Shown in pieces: positions 37,971 through 46,007 of a stretch of DNA of 64,000 nucleotides (position 1 is the first letter of the stretch; each line of letters begins with the position of its first letter). The notes beneath the pieces were generated by a model. That model worked only from the letters and a program-made list of their open reading frames with translations. It searched no databases and was not told the origin of the DNA. This stretch comes from Novosphingobium lentum NBRC 107847 (GTDB taxonomy: Bacteria; Pseudomonadota; Alphaproteobacteria; Sphingomonadales; Sphingomonadaceae), in contig NZ_BCTW01000002.1 of the NCBI RefSeq assembly GCF_001590965.1, forward strand, positions 223,701-287,700, in the 5' to 3' direction. Both the position numbers and the translations under genes were made by a program.

Positions 37971-38870
37971 GCAGCGCCTCCAATGGTCAGCCATAGCAGC
38001 GCGCAGGCACGACGATAGATCGACATGGCCCGGACAAGATCGGCAACAGCCGGAGCAGCCCCATCGCCCAGCGTTTCACGCGCGATCCATTCTCCGTCAT
38101 AAGCCGCGCCGCCGCCCAGCCTTACGCCCAGCGCGCCCGCCATCGCGCTTTCCGGCCATCCGGCGTTGGGCGCCGGCATCGCGCCGCAGGATGCGCCAGC
38201 CGCCGCCTCCGGCAAAGCAAATCAACATGCCGGCAATGCGCGCGGGCAACCAGTTCAGTACGTCATCCAGCCGAGCGGAGGCCCAGCCGAACTGGCGATA
38301 GCGGGCATCAAGGTGGCCGATCATGCTGTCGGCCGTGCTGATGGCCTTGAAGGCGAACAGGCCGGGCAGGCCAAGGATCAGGAACCAGAAGGCCGGGGCG
38401 ACGATGCCATCGCAAAAGCTTTCCGCCAGCGTTTCGGTGGCGGCCGCGGCGATGCCAGACGTATCCAGCGCAGCAGTATCGCGCCCGACAATGCCGGACA
38501 GCGCAAGGCGGGCTGCGTCCAGATCGCCCGCCGCCAGTGGCCGGATCACGGCTGCGACATGATCGTGCAGGCTGCGCTGCGCAAGGCCGGCGGTGGCGAT
38601 CAGGATGATGGCGATCATGCCGCTCCAGCCACTGGCCAACCGTTCGATCACCAACCCCGCCGCGCCGCCGGTCACCACCAGCACAAGCGCCGCCAGCACC
38701 CCGGTCGCGCGGGCATGAGGCGCGCGGTTCCAGTGTCGGTCCATGGCCGCGATCATCCGCCCCACCCACATTACCGGATGGCCGATGCGCGCCAGCAACC
38801 ACGCCGGATAGCCGAGCGCGGCCTCTACGATCAGCACCGCGAGCAGTTGCTCAGGGCGGTCCATCATCAT
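37958..38870 (-). pseudogene. cbiB: Adenosylcobinamide-phosphate synthase CbiB (CobD), frameshifted
   Basis: Membrane enzyme that links cobyric acid with aminopropanol-phosphate. The first 230 codons are normal (AALGYPAWLLARIGHPVMWV, ETLAESFCDGIVAPAFW, LDARYRQFGWASARLDDVLN, GWRILRRDAG). The conserved continuation PNAGWPESAMAGALGVRLGG is found only in the next frame, starting at 38170. Compared with the usual RRDA-x-x-H-R-S-PNAGW, residues are missing at the junction, so a deletion of about 11 bases near 38168-38178 is likely. In frame 1, translation would end at 38097 with a wrong tail. Either the gene is inactive or the break is a sequence error. Confidence 0.85.
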
Positions 38871-39640
38871 CCCACCCGGGCAATCGGGGTGATCACCGGT
38901 GCGCCGGTTTCGTCCTGCCCGATATGCACGCGCACGCCGTAAGCGACTTCGAGCACGGCGGGCGTCAGCACATCTGCGGCGGTGCCAGAGGCGATGATTC
39001 CGCCTTCTTTCATCACGATCAGATGATCGGCGATCCGCGCCGCCTGGGTCAGGTCATGCAGCACCAGCACCACCCCTGCACCAGCCGTTGCGGCCGCGCG
39101 GAAGCAGGCCATGGCATCAAGCTGGTGCGCCGGATCGAGGTTGGCGAGTGGTTCGTCGGCCAGCACCCAGTCGGGCTTTCCCGCCAGCACTCGCGCCAGC
39201 AATACCCGCGCCTGTTCACCGCCGGACAGGCGCTGGGCCTTGCGGTCTGCAAAGCGGGCGCAATCGGTCTGCTCCATGGCTTCGGCGATCGCGGCCTCGT
39301 CCGCTGCGCTGCGGCCCCAACGGCCATGATGCGACAGGCGGCCCAGCGCGACAAGCGCGCGGACGTTGATGTCCCAGTGGATGTCCGCCTGTTGCGGCAG
39401 CAGACCGATCTGGCGGGCGCGCTCCATTGCAGGGATGGCAAGGAGTGGCCTGCCGTCCAGCGTTACCATACCGCTATCTGGTGTGCGCAAGGCAGCCAGA
39501 CACGACAGCAGCGTGCTTTTGCCCGCGCCATTCGCCCCGAGGATGACCGTGACACTGGCCCGGGGAAATCCGCCACTGACATCGCACAGCACAGGCCGTC
39601 CGCGCAGGGTGAGCGCGAGGTGATCGAACCGCAGAGCCAT
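38867..39640 (-). CDS. btuD: Cobalamin/corrinoid ABC transporter ATP-binding protein BtuD
   Basis: ABC ATPase of 257 residues for corrinoid uptake across the inner membrane. Walker A ILGANGAGKSTLLSC, Q-loop QIGLLPQQADIHWD, signature LSGGEQARVLLARVLAG, Walker B DWVLADEPLANLDP and the switch His in VLVLHDLTQA. The ATG at 39640 is coupled to the btuC stop as TGATG. Overlaps cbiB. Confidence 0.93.
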   Translation of the reverse strand: MALRFDHLALTLRGRPVLCDVSGGFPRASVTVILGANGAGKSTLLSCLAALRTPDSGMVTLDGRPLLAIPAMERARQIGLLPQQADIHWDINVRALVALGRLSHHGRWGRSAADEAAIAEAMEQTDCARFADRKAQRLSGGEQARVLLARVLAGKPDWVLADEPLANLDPAHQLDAMACFRAAATAGAGVVLVLHDLTQAARIADHLIVMKEGGIIASGTAADVLTPAVLEVAYGVRVHIGQDETGAPVITPIARVG

Positions 39641-40599
39641 CACGCTACCTCTCGCCGCATATTGAACAGCAGCATCATGAAGAACGGCGTGCCCAGACAG
39701 GCCATCGCGATGCCCAGCCGCACTTCCGAGGTGGAGGGCAATATCCGCACCAGACAGTCGGCCAGCACCACCAGCAAGGCACCAGTCAGCGCCGAGGGGA
39801 TCAGCAGCGCCGACGGCTCATGCCCGACCAGCGGCCGCACCAGATGCGGCACCACCAGCCCGACAAAACCGATGATCCCGGCCACTGCCACCGAACTGCC
39901 CACCGTCAGCCCCACGCCGATCACGATCAGCCATTGCAGCCGTGCCATGTTCACCCCCATCGACCGCGCCGCCGCATCCCCCAGCGTCAGCGCATCGAGG
40001 TAGCGCGCCGCCCACAGCAATGCACCCATGCCCACGGCCGAAACCGGCAGGGCAATCCGCACATCGTCCCAGCTGCGGTCCATCAGCGCGCCCATCAGCC
40101 AGGTGACGATCTCAGACGAGGCAAAGGGCGTGGGGGCAAGGCTGATCAACAGGCTGGTCAGCGCCCCGGTCAGGCTGGAAAGGGTCACGCCGGCCAGCGT
40201 GAACAGGATCAGGCTGCCCGATCGGCCCGCCAATATGGCCAGCGCCGCCATGCCAAGGCCAGCCCCCGCCAGCGCAAAGATCGGCAGCAGCCAGGCGGAT
40301 ACGGCAAAGCCGAAATAAAGCGAGACAACCGCGCCCAGCGCCGCGCTGGACGACACGCCGAACAGGCCGGGATCGGCCAGCGGATTGCGCAGATAGCCCT
40401 GCATCGCCGCCCCCGCCATGCCAAGACTCGCGCCAACAATGGCACCAACGAAGGCGCGCGGCAGGCGCAGCTCCATCACGATCAGCGATTGCAGATCGCC
40501 AGACAGCCAGTGATCGAACGGCACCCATGTCCGCCCGGCCATCAGCGATCCCAGCATGGCCACCAGCAAGGCGGCCAGCAGTCCGAAATTAAGCCTCAT
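39640..40599 (-). CDS. btuC: Cobalamin/corrinoid ABC transporter permease BtuC
   Basis: FecCD/BtuC-family permease of 319 residues with about ten TM helices. Motifs: MELRLPRAFVGAIVGASLGM near the N-terminus, GYLRNPLADPGLFGVSSSAA, and IIGFVGLVVPHLVRPLVGHE, which contacts the ATPase. The ATG at 40599 overlaps the btuF stop (ATGA), which fixes the start. Confidence 0.93.
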   Translation of the reverse strand: MRLNFGLLAALLVAMLGSLMAGRTWVPFDHWLSGDLQSLIVMELRLPRAFVGAIVGASLGMAGAAMQGYLRNPLADPGLFGVSSSAALGAVVSLYFGFAVSAWLLPIFALAGAGLGMAALAILAGRSGSLILFTLAGVTLSSLTGALTSLLISLAPTPFASSEIVTWLMGALMDRSWDDVRIALPVSAVGMGALLWAARYLDALTLGDAAARSMGVNMARLQWLIVIGVGLTVGSSVAVAGIIGFVGLVVPHLVRPLVGHEPSALLIPSALTGALLVVLADCLVRILPSTSEVRLGIAMACLGTPFFMMLLFNMRREVA

Positions 40600-41459
40600 C
40601 GTGATGCTCTCCATGCGCGCCGCACCGCCGCCAGCCGCTCGACCGACCGGATGATAACCGGCCCGCCGCAATGCAGCAGGTTGGAGGGATATTGCGCGAT
40701 ATTGATCCGCTTGCCGGCCTTGATCAGCGCGGGATGGGTCAGCATCCGGTTCCCATCGCCGTTGCCCGCACCCATGTCTGCCCGCCCCGCCAGCAGCACG
40801 GCGGGGGGATGGGTAAGCAACCCTTCCAGCGGCAGCATATCCCATTTCTTGAGGCCCATTTCGCCGCTCATGTTGTGGAACCCGGTATGGGCCATCAGTT
40901 CATCGGCCAGCGTGCCCGTGCCCGGCACCAGTCCGCTGCCCTGCCAGATCAGCGCGTCGATCGGCGCGGCGCTCCAGCGGCTGGCCGCCATCGCCGCATC
41001 GATGCGCGCATTCAGCGCTGCGCCTGCGCGGGCACGTCCGATCCGCGCGGCAATCTCTGAAATCTGCGCCTTGTTTTCTGCCACGCTTTCGGGGACGGGC
41101 AATTGCATCAATGGGATGCCCAGCCGCCGGAGCGCGGCAATCGTCTGGATGGATACATGCGGCCCGGCGATCACCAGATCCGGCGCGGCGCCAATTACAT
41201 CCTCGGCCGAACCCGATATTGCCGGATAGCGCAGCGCGCGGCCCAGCGGGATTGAGGTGGCGCGGGGATCCTGCGAATAATGGCTGATCGCGGCGATCTG
41301 CGCCGGGTCGGCAATTTCCATCAACACAGCATCGACGCAGGGGTTCATCGAGACGATCCGCCGGGGCGGGCCGTCCACCCTGGAGACAGCGCGACCGCCT
41401 GCTGTACCGCAGCCGGCAAGCAGCGTCAGTGCGGCAAGCAGGGCGGCTCTGCGGATCAA
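40596..41459 (-). CDS. btuF: Corrinoid-binding periplasmic lipoprotein BtuF
   Basis: Substrate-binding protein of the helical-backbone type, 287 residues, with a lipobox (LTLLAGCGTA). The family opening RIVSMNPCVDAVLMEIAD and the middle segment AAPDLVIAGPHVSIQTIAAL are seen. Neighbouring btuCD and the operon's riboswitch support a corrinoid ligand. Overlaps cobO and btuC by ATGA. Confidence 0.88.
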   Translation of the reverse strand: MIRRAALLAALTLLAGCGTAGGRAVSRVDGPPRRIVSMNPCVDAVLMEIADPAQIAAISHYSQDPRATSIPLGRALRYPAISGSAEDVIGAAPDLVIAGPHVSIQTIAALRRLGIPLMQLPVPESVAENKAQISEIAARIGRARAGAALNARIDAAMAASRWSAAPIDALIWQGSGLVPGTGTLADELMAHTGFHNMSGEMGLKKWDMLPLEGLLTHPPAVLLAGRADMGAGNGDGNRMLTHPALIKAGKRINIAQYPSNLLHCGGPVIIRSVERLAAVRRAWRASR

Positions 41460-42079
41460 TATTCGACACCCTTCTGCGCCTTGAACCCAGCCTTGAACGG
41501 GTGCTTCACTTCCTGAAACTCGGTCACCAGATCGGCGATCTCGATCAGTTCCGGCTTGGCATTGCGCCCGGTGATGCAGATGTGCTTTTCCAGCGGGCGA
41601 TCCTTCAGGAACGCCACGATCTCGGCAATCGGCAGCGTATCGTCGCGCAGCACGATGTTCAGCTCATCCAGGATGATGAAGTGGTATTCCGGGTCCATGA
41701 TCAGCGCCTTGGACCGTTCCCAGGCCGCCCGTGCCGCCGCAATGTCGCGCGCGCGGTCCTGCGTGTCCCAGGTGAAGCCATTGCCCATCACATCGAAGGT
41801 CAGCAGGTCCGGATTGGCGGCGAAGAACGCCTTCTCGCCCGTGTCCCAGCTGCCCTTCACATATTGCAGGATGCCAACCTTCATGCCCCAGCCAACGCTG
41901 CGGATGGCCATGCCAAAGGCGGAGGACGACTTGCCCTTGCCATTGCCGGTGTGGACGATCAGCAGCCCGCGCTCGATCGTCTTGCGCGACTGAATCTTGT
42001 CGCGCGCGACTTTCAGCTTTTTCATGCGCGCGTTGTGGCGGGTGTGACCGTCATCATCCGTAATAGTTTCTTCAGTCAT
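41456..42079 (-). CDS. cobO: Cob(I)yrinic acid a,c-diamide adenosyltransferase CobO
   Basis: Corrinoid adenosyltransferase of the CobA/CobO/BtuR family, 207 residues from the ATG at 42079. P-loop IVHTGNGKGKSSSAFGMAIR, then VGILQYVKGSWDTGE, HFIILDELNIVLRDD and ITGRNAKPELIEIADLVTE. It uses ATP to adenosylate cobalt of incomplete and complete corrinoids. It overlaps the cobD gene by eight bases. Confidence 0.95.
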   Translation of the reverse strand: MTEETITDDDGHTRHNARMKKLKVARDKIQSRKTIERGLLIVHTGNGKGKSSSAFGMAIRSVGWGMKVGILQYVKGSWDTGEKAFFAANPDLLTFDVMGNGFTWDTQDRARDIAAARAAWERSKALIMDPEYHFIILDELNIVLRDDTLPIAEIVAFLKDRPLEKHICITGRNAKPELIEIADLVTEFQEVKHPFKAGFKAQKGVEY

Positions 42080-43049
42080 TGCGTTTGCTCCACGACAGCA
42101 AGGCGGTTTCAAGCCTTGTCCAATCCGTTTCCGTCCCGGGGATACCCAGCCGCAGCTGACCTGGGCGGTCGATAAAGGGCCGCACCAGTATGCCGGCCCG
42201 GCAAAGATGGGTGAACAGGCCGGGGGCATCAGGGGCGTGACACAGCCTGAAATTGGCGGTGCCGCCCGCATCTTGCAGCCCATGATCCGCCAGCAATGCG
42301 GCCAGCCGCACGCTGCCTTGCGCCAGCCGGTGCCGCTGCAAGCCCTGCCATGCCCGGTCGCAGTAGGCAGCGGTTCCGATGGCGATCGCTGGTCCGGAAA
42401 TGGGCCAATCGCCCAGCAGGCCGCGAAGTTCGCGGATCACCGGCTTATTGGCGACGACGAAACCCAGCCGTACACCGGCCAGGCCGAAGAACTTGCCGAA
42501 CGAGCGCAGCACGATCGCTCCGTTGCGATGGGGTAGCATGCTGACTTCCGGCATGGCATCGGCAAAGGCCTCATCGACGATGCGGATGTTACGCAGTCGC
42601 TGGAGCTTGCGTGCTTCGATCACGGCGCCGTCGGGATTGTTCGGATTGGCGCAGATCATCAGATCGGCATTGCCCGCCTTGTCGAATGGCAGCACCCGCG
42701 CCTCGGGCCAGGCAGCGCGATAACCGGCATAGCTTTGCCCCAATATGGCCACACGATCCGCCGGCAGCAATCGGGCCAGCAGGCGAATGGCAATGTCGCT
42801 ACCCGGGACGGCGGCTATCTGTTCGGTGTCGTTCATGCCGAACACGCGCGCCGCCGCAAATTCTAGCTGCTCCAGCGCCGCGCGCGAAGGCAGGGCCTGC
42901 CATGCCTGCGGCTCGACAGCCGGCAGCGGCCAGGCCCAGGGGCTGATGCCGGTCGAGAGGTCCAGCCAGGGGCGGGGCGCGGCCGGGTAAAGCCGCGCCG
43001 CCGCCGCCGTCTGTCCGCCGTGCCACATCAATGCGGCATGCGGGTCCAC
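42072..43049 (-). CDS. cobD: L-threonine-O-3-phosphate decarboxylase (CobD; CobC in Pseudomonas naming)
   Basis: PLP-dependent class I/II aminotransferase-fold enzyme that makes (R)-1-amino-2-propanol phosphate for the nucleotide loop. Seen: HGGQTAAAARLYPAAPRPWL, DLSTGISPWAWP, ANPNNPDGAVIEARKL, the FGKFFGLAGVRLGFVV segment with the PLP lysine, and VRPFIDRPGQLRLGIPG. The start is uncertain: GTG at 43049 is used, and ATG at 43028 or 43091 are alternatives. Its product would feed CbiB, whose gene is broken here. Confidence 0.85.
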   Translation of the reverse strand: MDPHAALMWHGGQTAAAARLYPAAPRPWLDLSTGISPWAWPLPAVEPQAWQALPSRAALEQLEFAAARVFGMNDTEQIAAVPGSDIAIRLLARLLPADRVAILGQSYAGYRAAWPEARVLPFDKAGNADLMICANPNNPDGAVIEARKLQRLRNIRIVDEAFADAMPEVSMLPHRNGAIVLRSFGKFFGLAGVRLGFVVANKPVIRELRGLLGDWPISGPAIAIGTAAYCDRAWQGLQRHRLAQGSVRLAALLADHGLQDAGGTANFRLCHAPDAPGLFTHLCRAGILVRPFIDRPGQLRLGIPGTETDWTRLETALLSWSKRND

Positions 43050-43065
43050 GGTTCTGTCGCCCCGC

Positions 43066-44955
43066 TCAGAAGGCCAACCGCACGCCCGCATAGGCGGCGC
43101 GGCGCGGCGTGCCGTAGCGGTAGCTGGTCTCGTACTGCTCGTTGAACAGGTTCTCGATCCGGCCGTAGAGTTCGATATTGCGGGTCACCGGGTAAGCGGC
43201 GCGCAGATCGACCAGCACATAACCGTCCAGCTTGCGGGTGTTGGAGGCATTGTCGAAGCTTGGCCCGACATGGGTAATCGTGGCCCCGGTTTTCAGCCCG
43301 AATGACCAGTCGTAATCGGCCGACAGGTTGACGCTGTGCCGGGGACGCCGCACCAGATCAAGGCCTGTGGCGGCATTGATCGCATCGACATAGCCATAGT
43401 TGGCCTGCACGCGCAGCGCGTCGACCGGCTTCAGCGTCAGGACGAATTCAAGCCCCTGCGCCCGCGCCTTGGCAACATTGTCATATGTGCCGTAGGGGCG
43501 ATTGGTGCAGATGCCGGTCAGTACCGTGCAACCGATGAAATTGATCAGGTTGCGCGTGTCGCGGTGGAACCAGGTGGCGCCAACCTCGATCCTGCCGTCT
43601 ATCAGCTTCTGCGTGATGCCGGCATCCCAGCTGCGCGAGGATTCCGGCTTTAGCGCCGTGTTGCCGTAATCGCTGAACAATTGGTACAGCGACGGCGTCT
43701 TGAACCCCTCGCCATAGCTCGCGCGCAAGGTGGTGCTGCCTTCGTTCGGCGTGAGTACCGCGTTCGCGGAAAAGGTCGTTTTGCCGCCGAAGGTATCATG
43801 GTCGTCACGGCGCAGGCCTGCGCTCAGGGTCAGGCCGGTAACCGGCTTGGCGCTGAGCTGGCCGTAGACGCTGTTGATCCGCGCCTCTGCCCGCGAGAAC
43901 GGGCTTCCATAGCTCGATGTGCGGAAGCTGGCCTTTTCCGTTTCAGCCCCGAAGGTCGCGCTGACAGCATCGATGATGTCGACATTGCCCTGATATTCGA
44001 ACCGTTCATTGCGGCCCCTAGCGTTGAAAGTTTCGAATTCCGTGCCGCCCGTCAGGTCGGTGTTCCGACGGCGCGTATCAGTCAGCGTATAGGCGATGCG
44101 GTTACGAAAACGTCCGTCCAGCAGGGCAACGTTCAGCCCGGCATAGCCCACCAGTTCCTTCGTTCGGGCAAATTCAGGCGTGTCGCCAAAGCTGTAGGTC
44201 GGCGGCGGGAAGCCATCGATGCCCACCTTGCCATCGGAATACCAGCCGCGCAGATCGACCGAAACCGCGTCCGACAGGGCAATGTTGAACTTCGCATTCG
44301 CGCCGAAGTTGCGATAGCCGTCGCGCTCCTTGCCGCCGCGCGTTTCGTTGAACGTCGAAAAGCCGTCCGTGCGCAGATAGCCTGCACCAACACTGGCGGA
44401 AACCGGTCCGAACTTGCCCGATACATTGCCAACCACGCGGGCAGTATCGCGCCAGCCGTATTCTGCCGCTGCATTGATAGCCAGTTTCTCGGTGGGGGTG
44501 CGGGTAACGATGTTCACCACGCCGCCAATGGCCTGACTGCCCCACAGCACTGACTGTGATCCGCGGACAACCTCGATCCGTTCGATATTACCGGTCAGCA
44601 GATTGCCAAAATTGAATCCGCCGCCAGGCGTTGAGGGGTCGTTAATCTTGACCCCGTCGATCAGCGCAACCGTCTGGTCGCTCTCCGACCCGCGAATATT
44701 GACCGATGTTGTAGTGCCAAGTCCGCCATTGCTGGTGACGGTGATGCCGGGCACTGAGCGCAGCAGATCGGTAACCGCGACCGATTGCCGGGTAACGATA
44801 TCATCCAGCGTGATGACAGTCACCGACTGGGCGACTTCGGATGTGGTTTGCTGGGTGCGATTGGCCGAGACGATGATGGCGTCGCTGTCGTCCGCATGAG
44901 CGGTCGCAGGAATGATGGCCACGGATATGAGCAGGGCCGACTTGAAAATACGCAT
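43066..44955 (-). CDS. btuB: TonB-dependent cobalamin/corrinoid receptor BtuB
   Basis: Outer-membrane TonB-dependent receptor of 629 residues from the ATG at 44955. A signal peptide ends near AHA, a TonB-box-like DAIIVSANR follows, then the plug (VAVTDLLRSVPGITVTSNGG, INIRGSESDQTVALIDG-like) and a barrel ending in the Phe-terminated GVRLAF. First gene of the operon behind a cobalamin riboswitch, which supports corrinoid as the ligand. Confidence 0.92.
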   Translation of the reverse strand: MRIFKSALLISVAIIPATAHADDSDAIIVSANRTQQTTSEVAQSVTVITLDDIVTRQSVAVTDLLRSVPGITVTSNGGLGTTTSVNIRGSESDQTVALIDGVKINDPSTPGGGFNFGNLLTGNIERIEVVRGSQSVLWGSQAIGGVVNIVTRTPTEKLAINAAAEYGWRDTARVVGNVSGKFGPVSASVGAGYLRTDGFSTFNETRGGKERDGYRNFGANAKFNIALSDAVSVDLRGWYSDGKVGIDGFPPPTYSFGDTPEFARTKELVGYAGLNVALLDGRFRNRIAYTLTDTRRRNTDLTGGTEFETFNARGRNERFEYQGNVDIIDAVSATFGAETEKASFRTSSYGSPFSRAEARINSVYGQLSAKPVTGLTLSAGLRRDDHDTFGGKTTFSANAVLTPNEGSTTLRASYGEGFKTPSLYQLFSDYGNTALKPESSRSWDAGITQKLIDGRIEVGATWFHRDTRNLINFIGCTVLTGICTNRPYGTYDNVAKARAQGLEFVLTLKPVDALRVQANYGYVDAINAATGLDLVRRPRHSVNLSADYDWSFGLKTGATITHVGPSFDNASNTRKLDGYVLVDLRAAYPVTRNIELYGRIENLFNEQYETSYRYGTPRRAAYAGVRLAF

Positions 44956-44965
44956 GGGATTTCCC

Positions 44966-44985
44966 CTTTTGAACAACTTCAAAAG
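44966..44985 (-). promoter_or_regulatory. Hairpin touching the btuB ribosome-binding site
   Basis: On the minus strand CTTTTGAA-GTTG-TTCAAAAG forms a perfect eight-pair stem whose 3' arm runs into the AAAAGGGG ribosome-binding site, 11 bases before the btuB ATG. It could control translation initiation as part of, or in addition to, the riboswitch. Confidence 0.45.
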
Positions 44986-45109
44986 AGCCGCACGACAGCG
45001 GTCACGCGCAGGACACGAATCCCACCGCATGCGACTCTGGCTTAGTCGTCACGCGAGGGATTCCTCGATCATCACCCGGCACACCCCGTCCGGATAAAAG
45101 AACGACCGT

Positions 45110-45294
45110 TACGGGCAGGTCTCCTGGCTCTCGGGTCAATGTCGGCCGCCTCACCTTCCCGGTCCCGAGGGACCAGTGGCGTAACGAAGCGGCGACTCGC
45201 CGATCACAGTTGCGGGGGCAGCTTCGGATCATGGCGTTGCGGCCATTCCCGAATTCCCTATTCATCCCATCGCTGGGAACCTGTAACGGACGCG
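45110..45294 (-). ncRNA. Cobalamin riboswitch controlling the btuB-cob operon
   Basis: Minus-strand reading gives the AdoCbl-riboswitch blocks: GGTTCCCAGCGATGGGATGA, AATAGGGAATTCGGGAATGG, GCTGCCCCCGCAACTGTGAT, GCCACTGGTCC, GGGAAGG and the B12 box GAGCCAGGAGACCTGCC. It ends about 155 bases before btuB. High cobalamin should repress import and assembly genes, as in other bacteria. The cobU gene diverges from its upstream side. Confidence 0.95.
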
Positions 45295-45335
45295 CCTATG
45301 TCGCAGCGCAACATGAAAGGCAAGCGGAAGCAGTG

Positions 45336-45845
45336 ATGGGCAGGGTAGTTCTGGTGCTGGGTGGAGCACGATCGGGTAAGAGCGGCTATGCCGAAGAACT
45401 GGGCGACGCCTTGGCCGGCCCGCATTTCTACCTCGCGACCGCGCAGGCGTTTGATGATGAAATTACCCAGCGAATCGCCCGCCACCGCGCAGACCGGGCC
45501 GGTCACTGGCAAACGGTCGAATGTCCGTTACCTTTGCTCGACGCGATCCTGGAACACGACGCAGAAGGCAGCGTCATTCTGGTCGATTGCCTGACCCTGT
45601 GGCTGAGCAACCTGATGCTCGGGGATCATGATATCGCGGCAGCGCGCAGCAGTCTGGCTAACATGCTCCCGGCGGTGCAGGGCACGCTGCTGCTGGTGTC
45701 CAACGAAGTGGGGCAAGGAATTGTCCCGGATAATGCCCTGGCCCGGCAATTCCGGGATGAGGCGGGTTGGCTCAATCAGGCCTTGGCGCGGGCGGCAGAT
45801 GAAGTGTGGTTTGTGACGGCGGGCCTGCCTCAACGGCTGAAGTAG
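45336..45845 (+). CDS. cobU: Adenosylcobinamide kinase / cobinamide-phosphate guanylyltransferase CobU (CobP)
   Basis: Bifunctional enzyme of 169 residues that phosphorylates adenosylcobinamide and transfers GMP to it. P-loop VLVLGGARSGKSGYAE, then FYLATAQAFDDEITQRIARH, VILVDCLTLWLSNLML and VSNEVGQGIVPDNALARQFR, all diagnostic. It is the only cobalamin gene on the plus strand and lies back-to-back with the riboswitch-led operon, outside riboswitch control. Confidence 0.95.
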   Translation: MGRVVLVLGGARSGKSGYAEELGDALAGPHFYLATAQAFDDEITQRIARHRADRAGHWQTVECPLPLLDAILEHDAEGSVILVDCLTLWLSNLMLGDHDIAAARSSLANMLPAVQGTLLLVSNEVGQGIVPDNALARQFRDEAGWLNQALARAADEVWFVTAGLPQRLK

Positions 45846-46007
45846 TTGGAGTTGTCAGCGCCGCTAAGGCCTACTCTCCCGCAATACGCCGCCCGACTGA
45901 GCCAAAAAGTCTGTGAAGGTCATGCAAATTGATGACACTTTCTTGTTTTTGGGAATTGGCCTGCCCCGCCCATCCGTTGTAGTCCTTTGCGCAAGGAGCA
46001 ATTTCTG

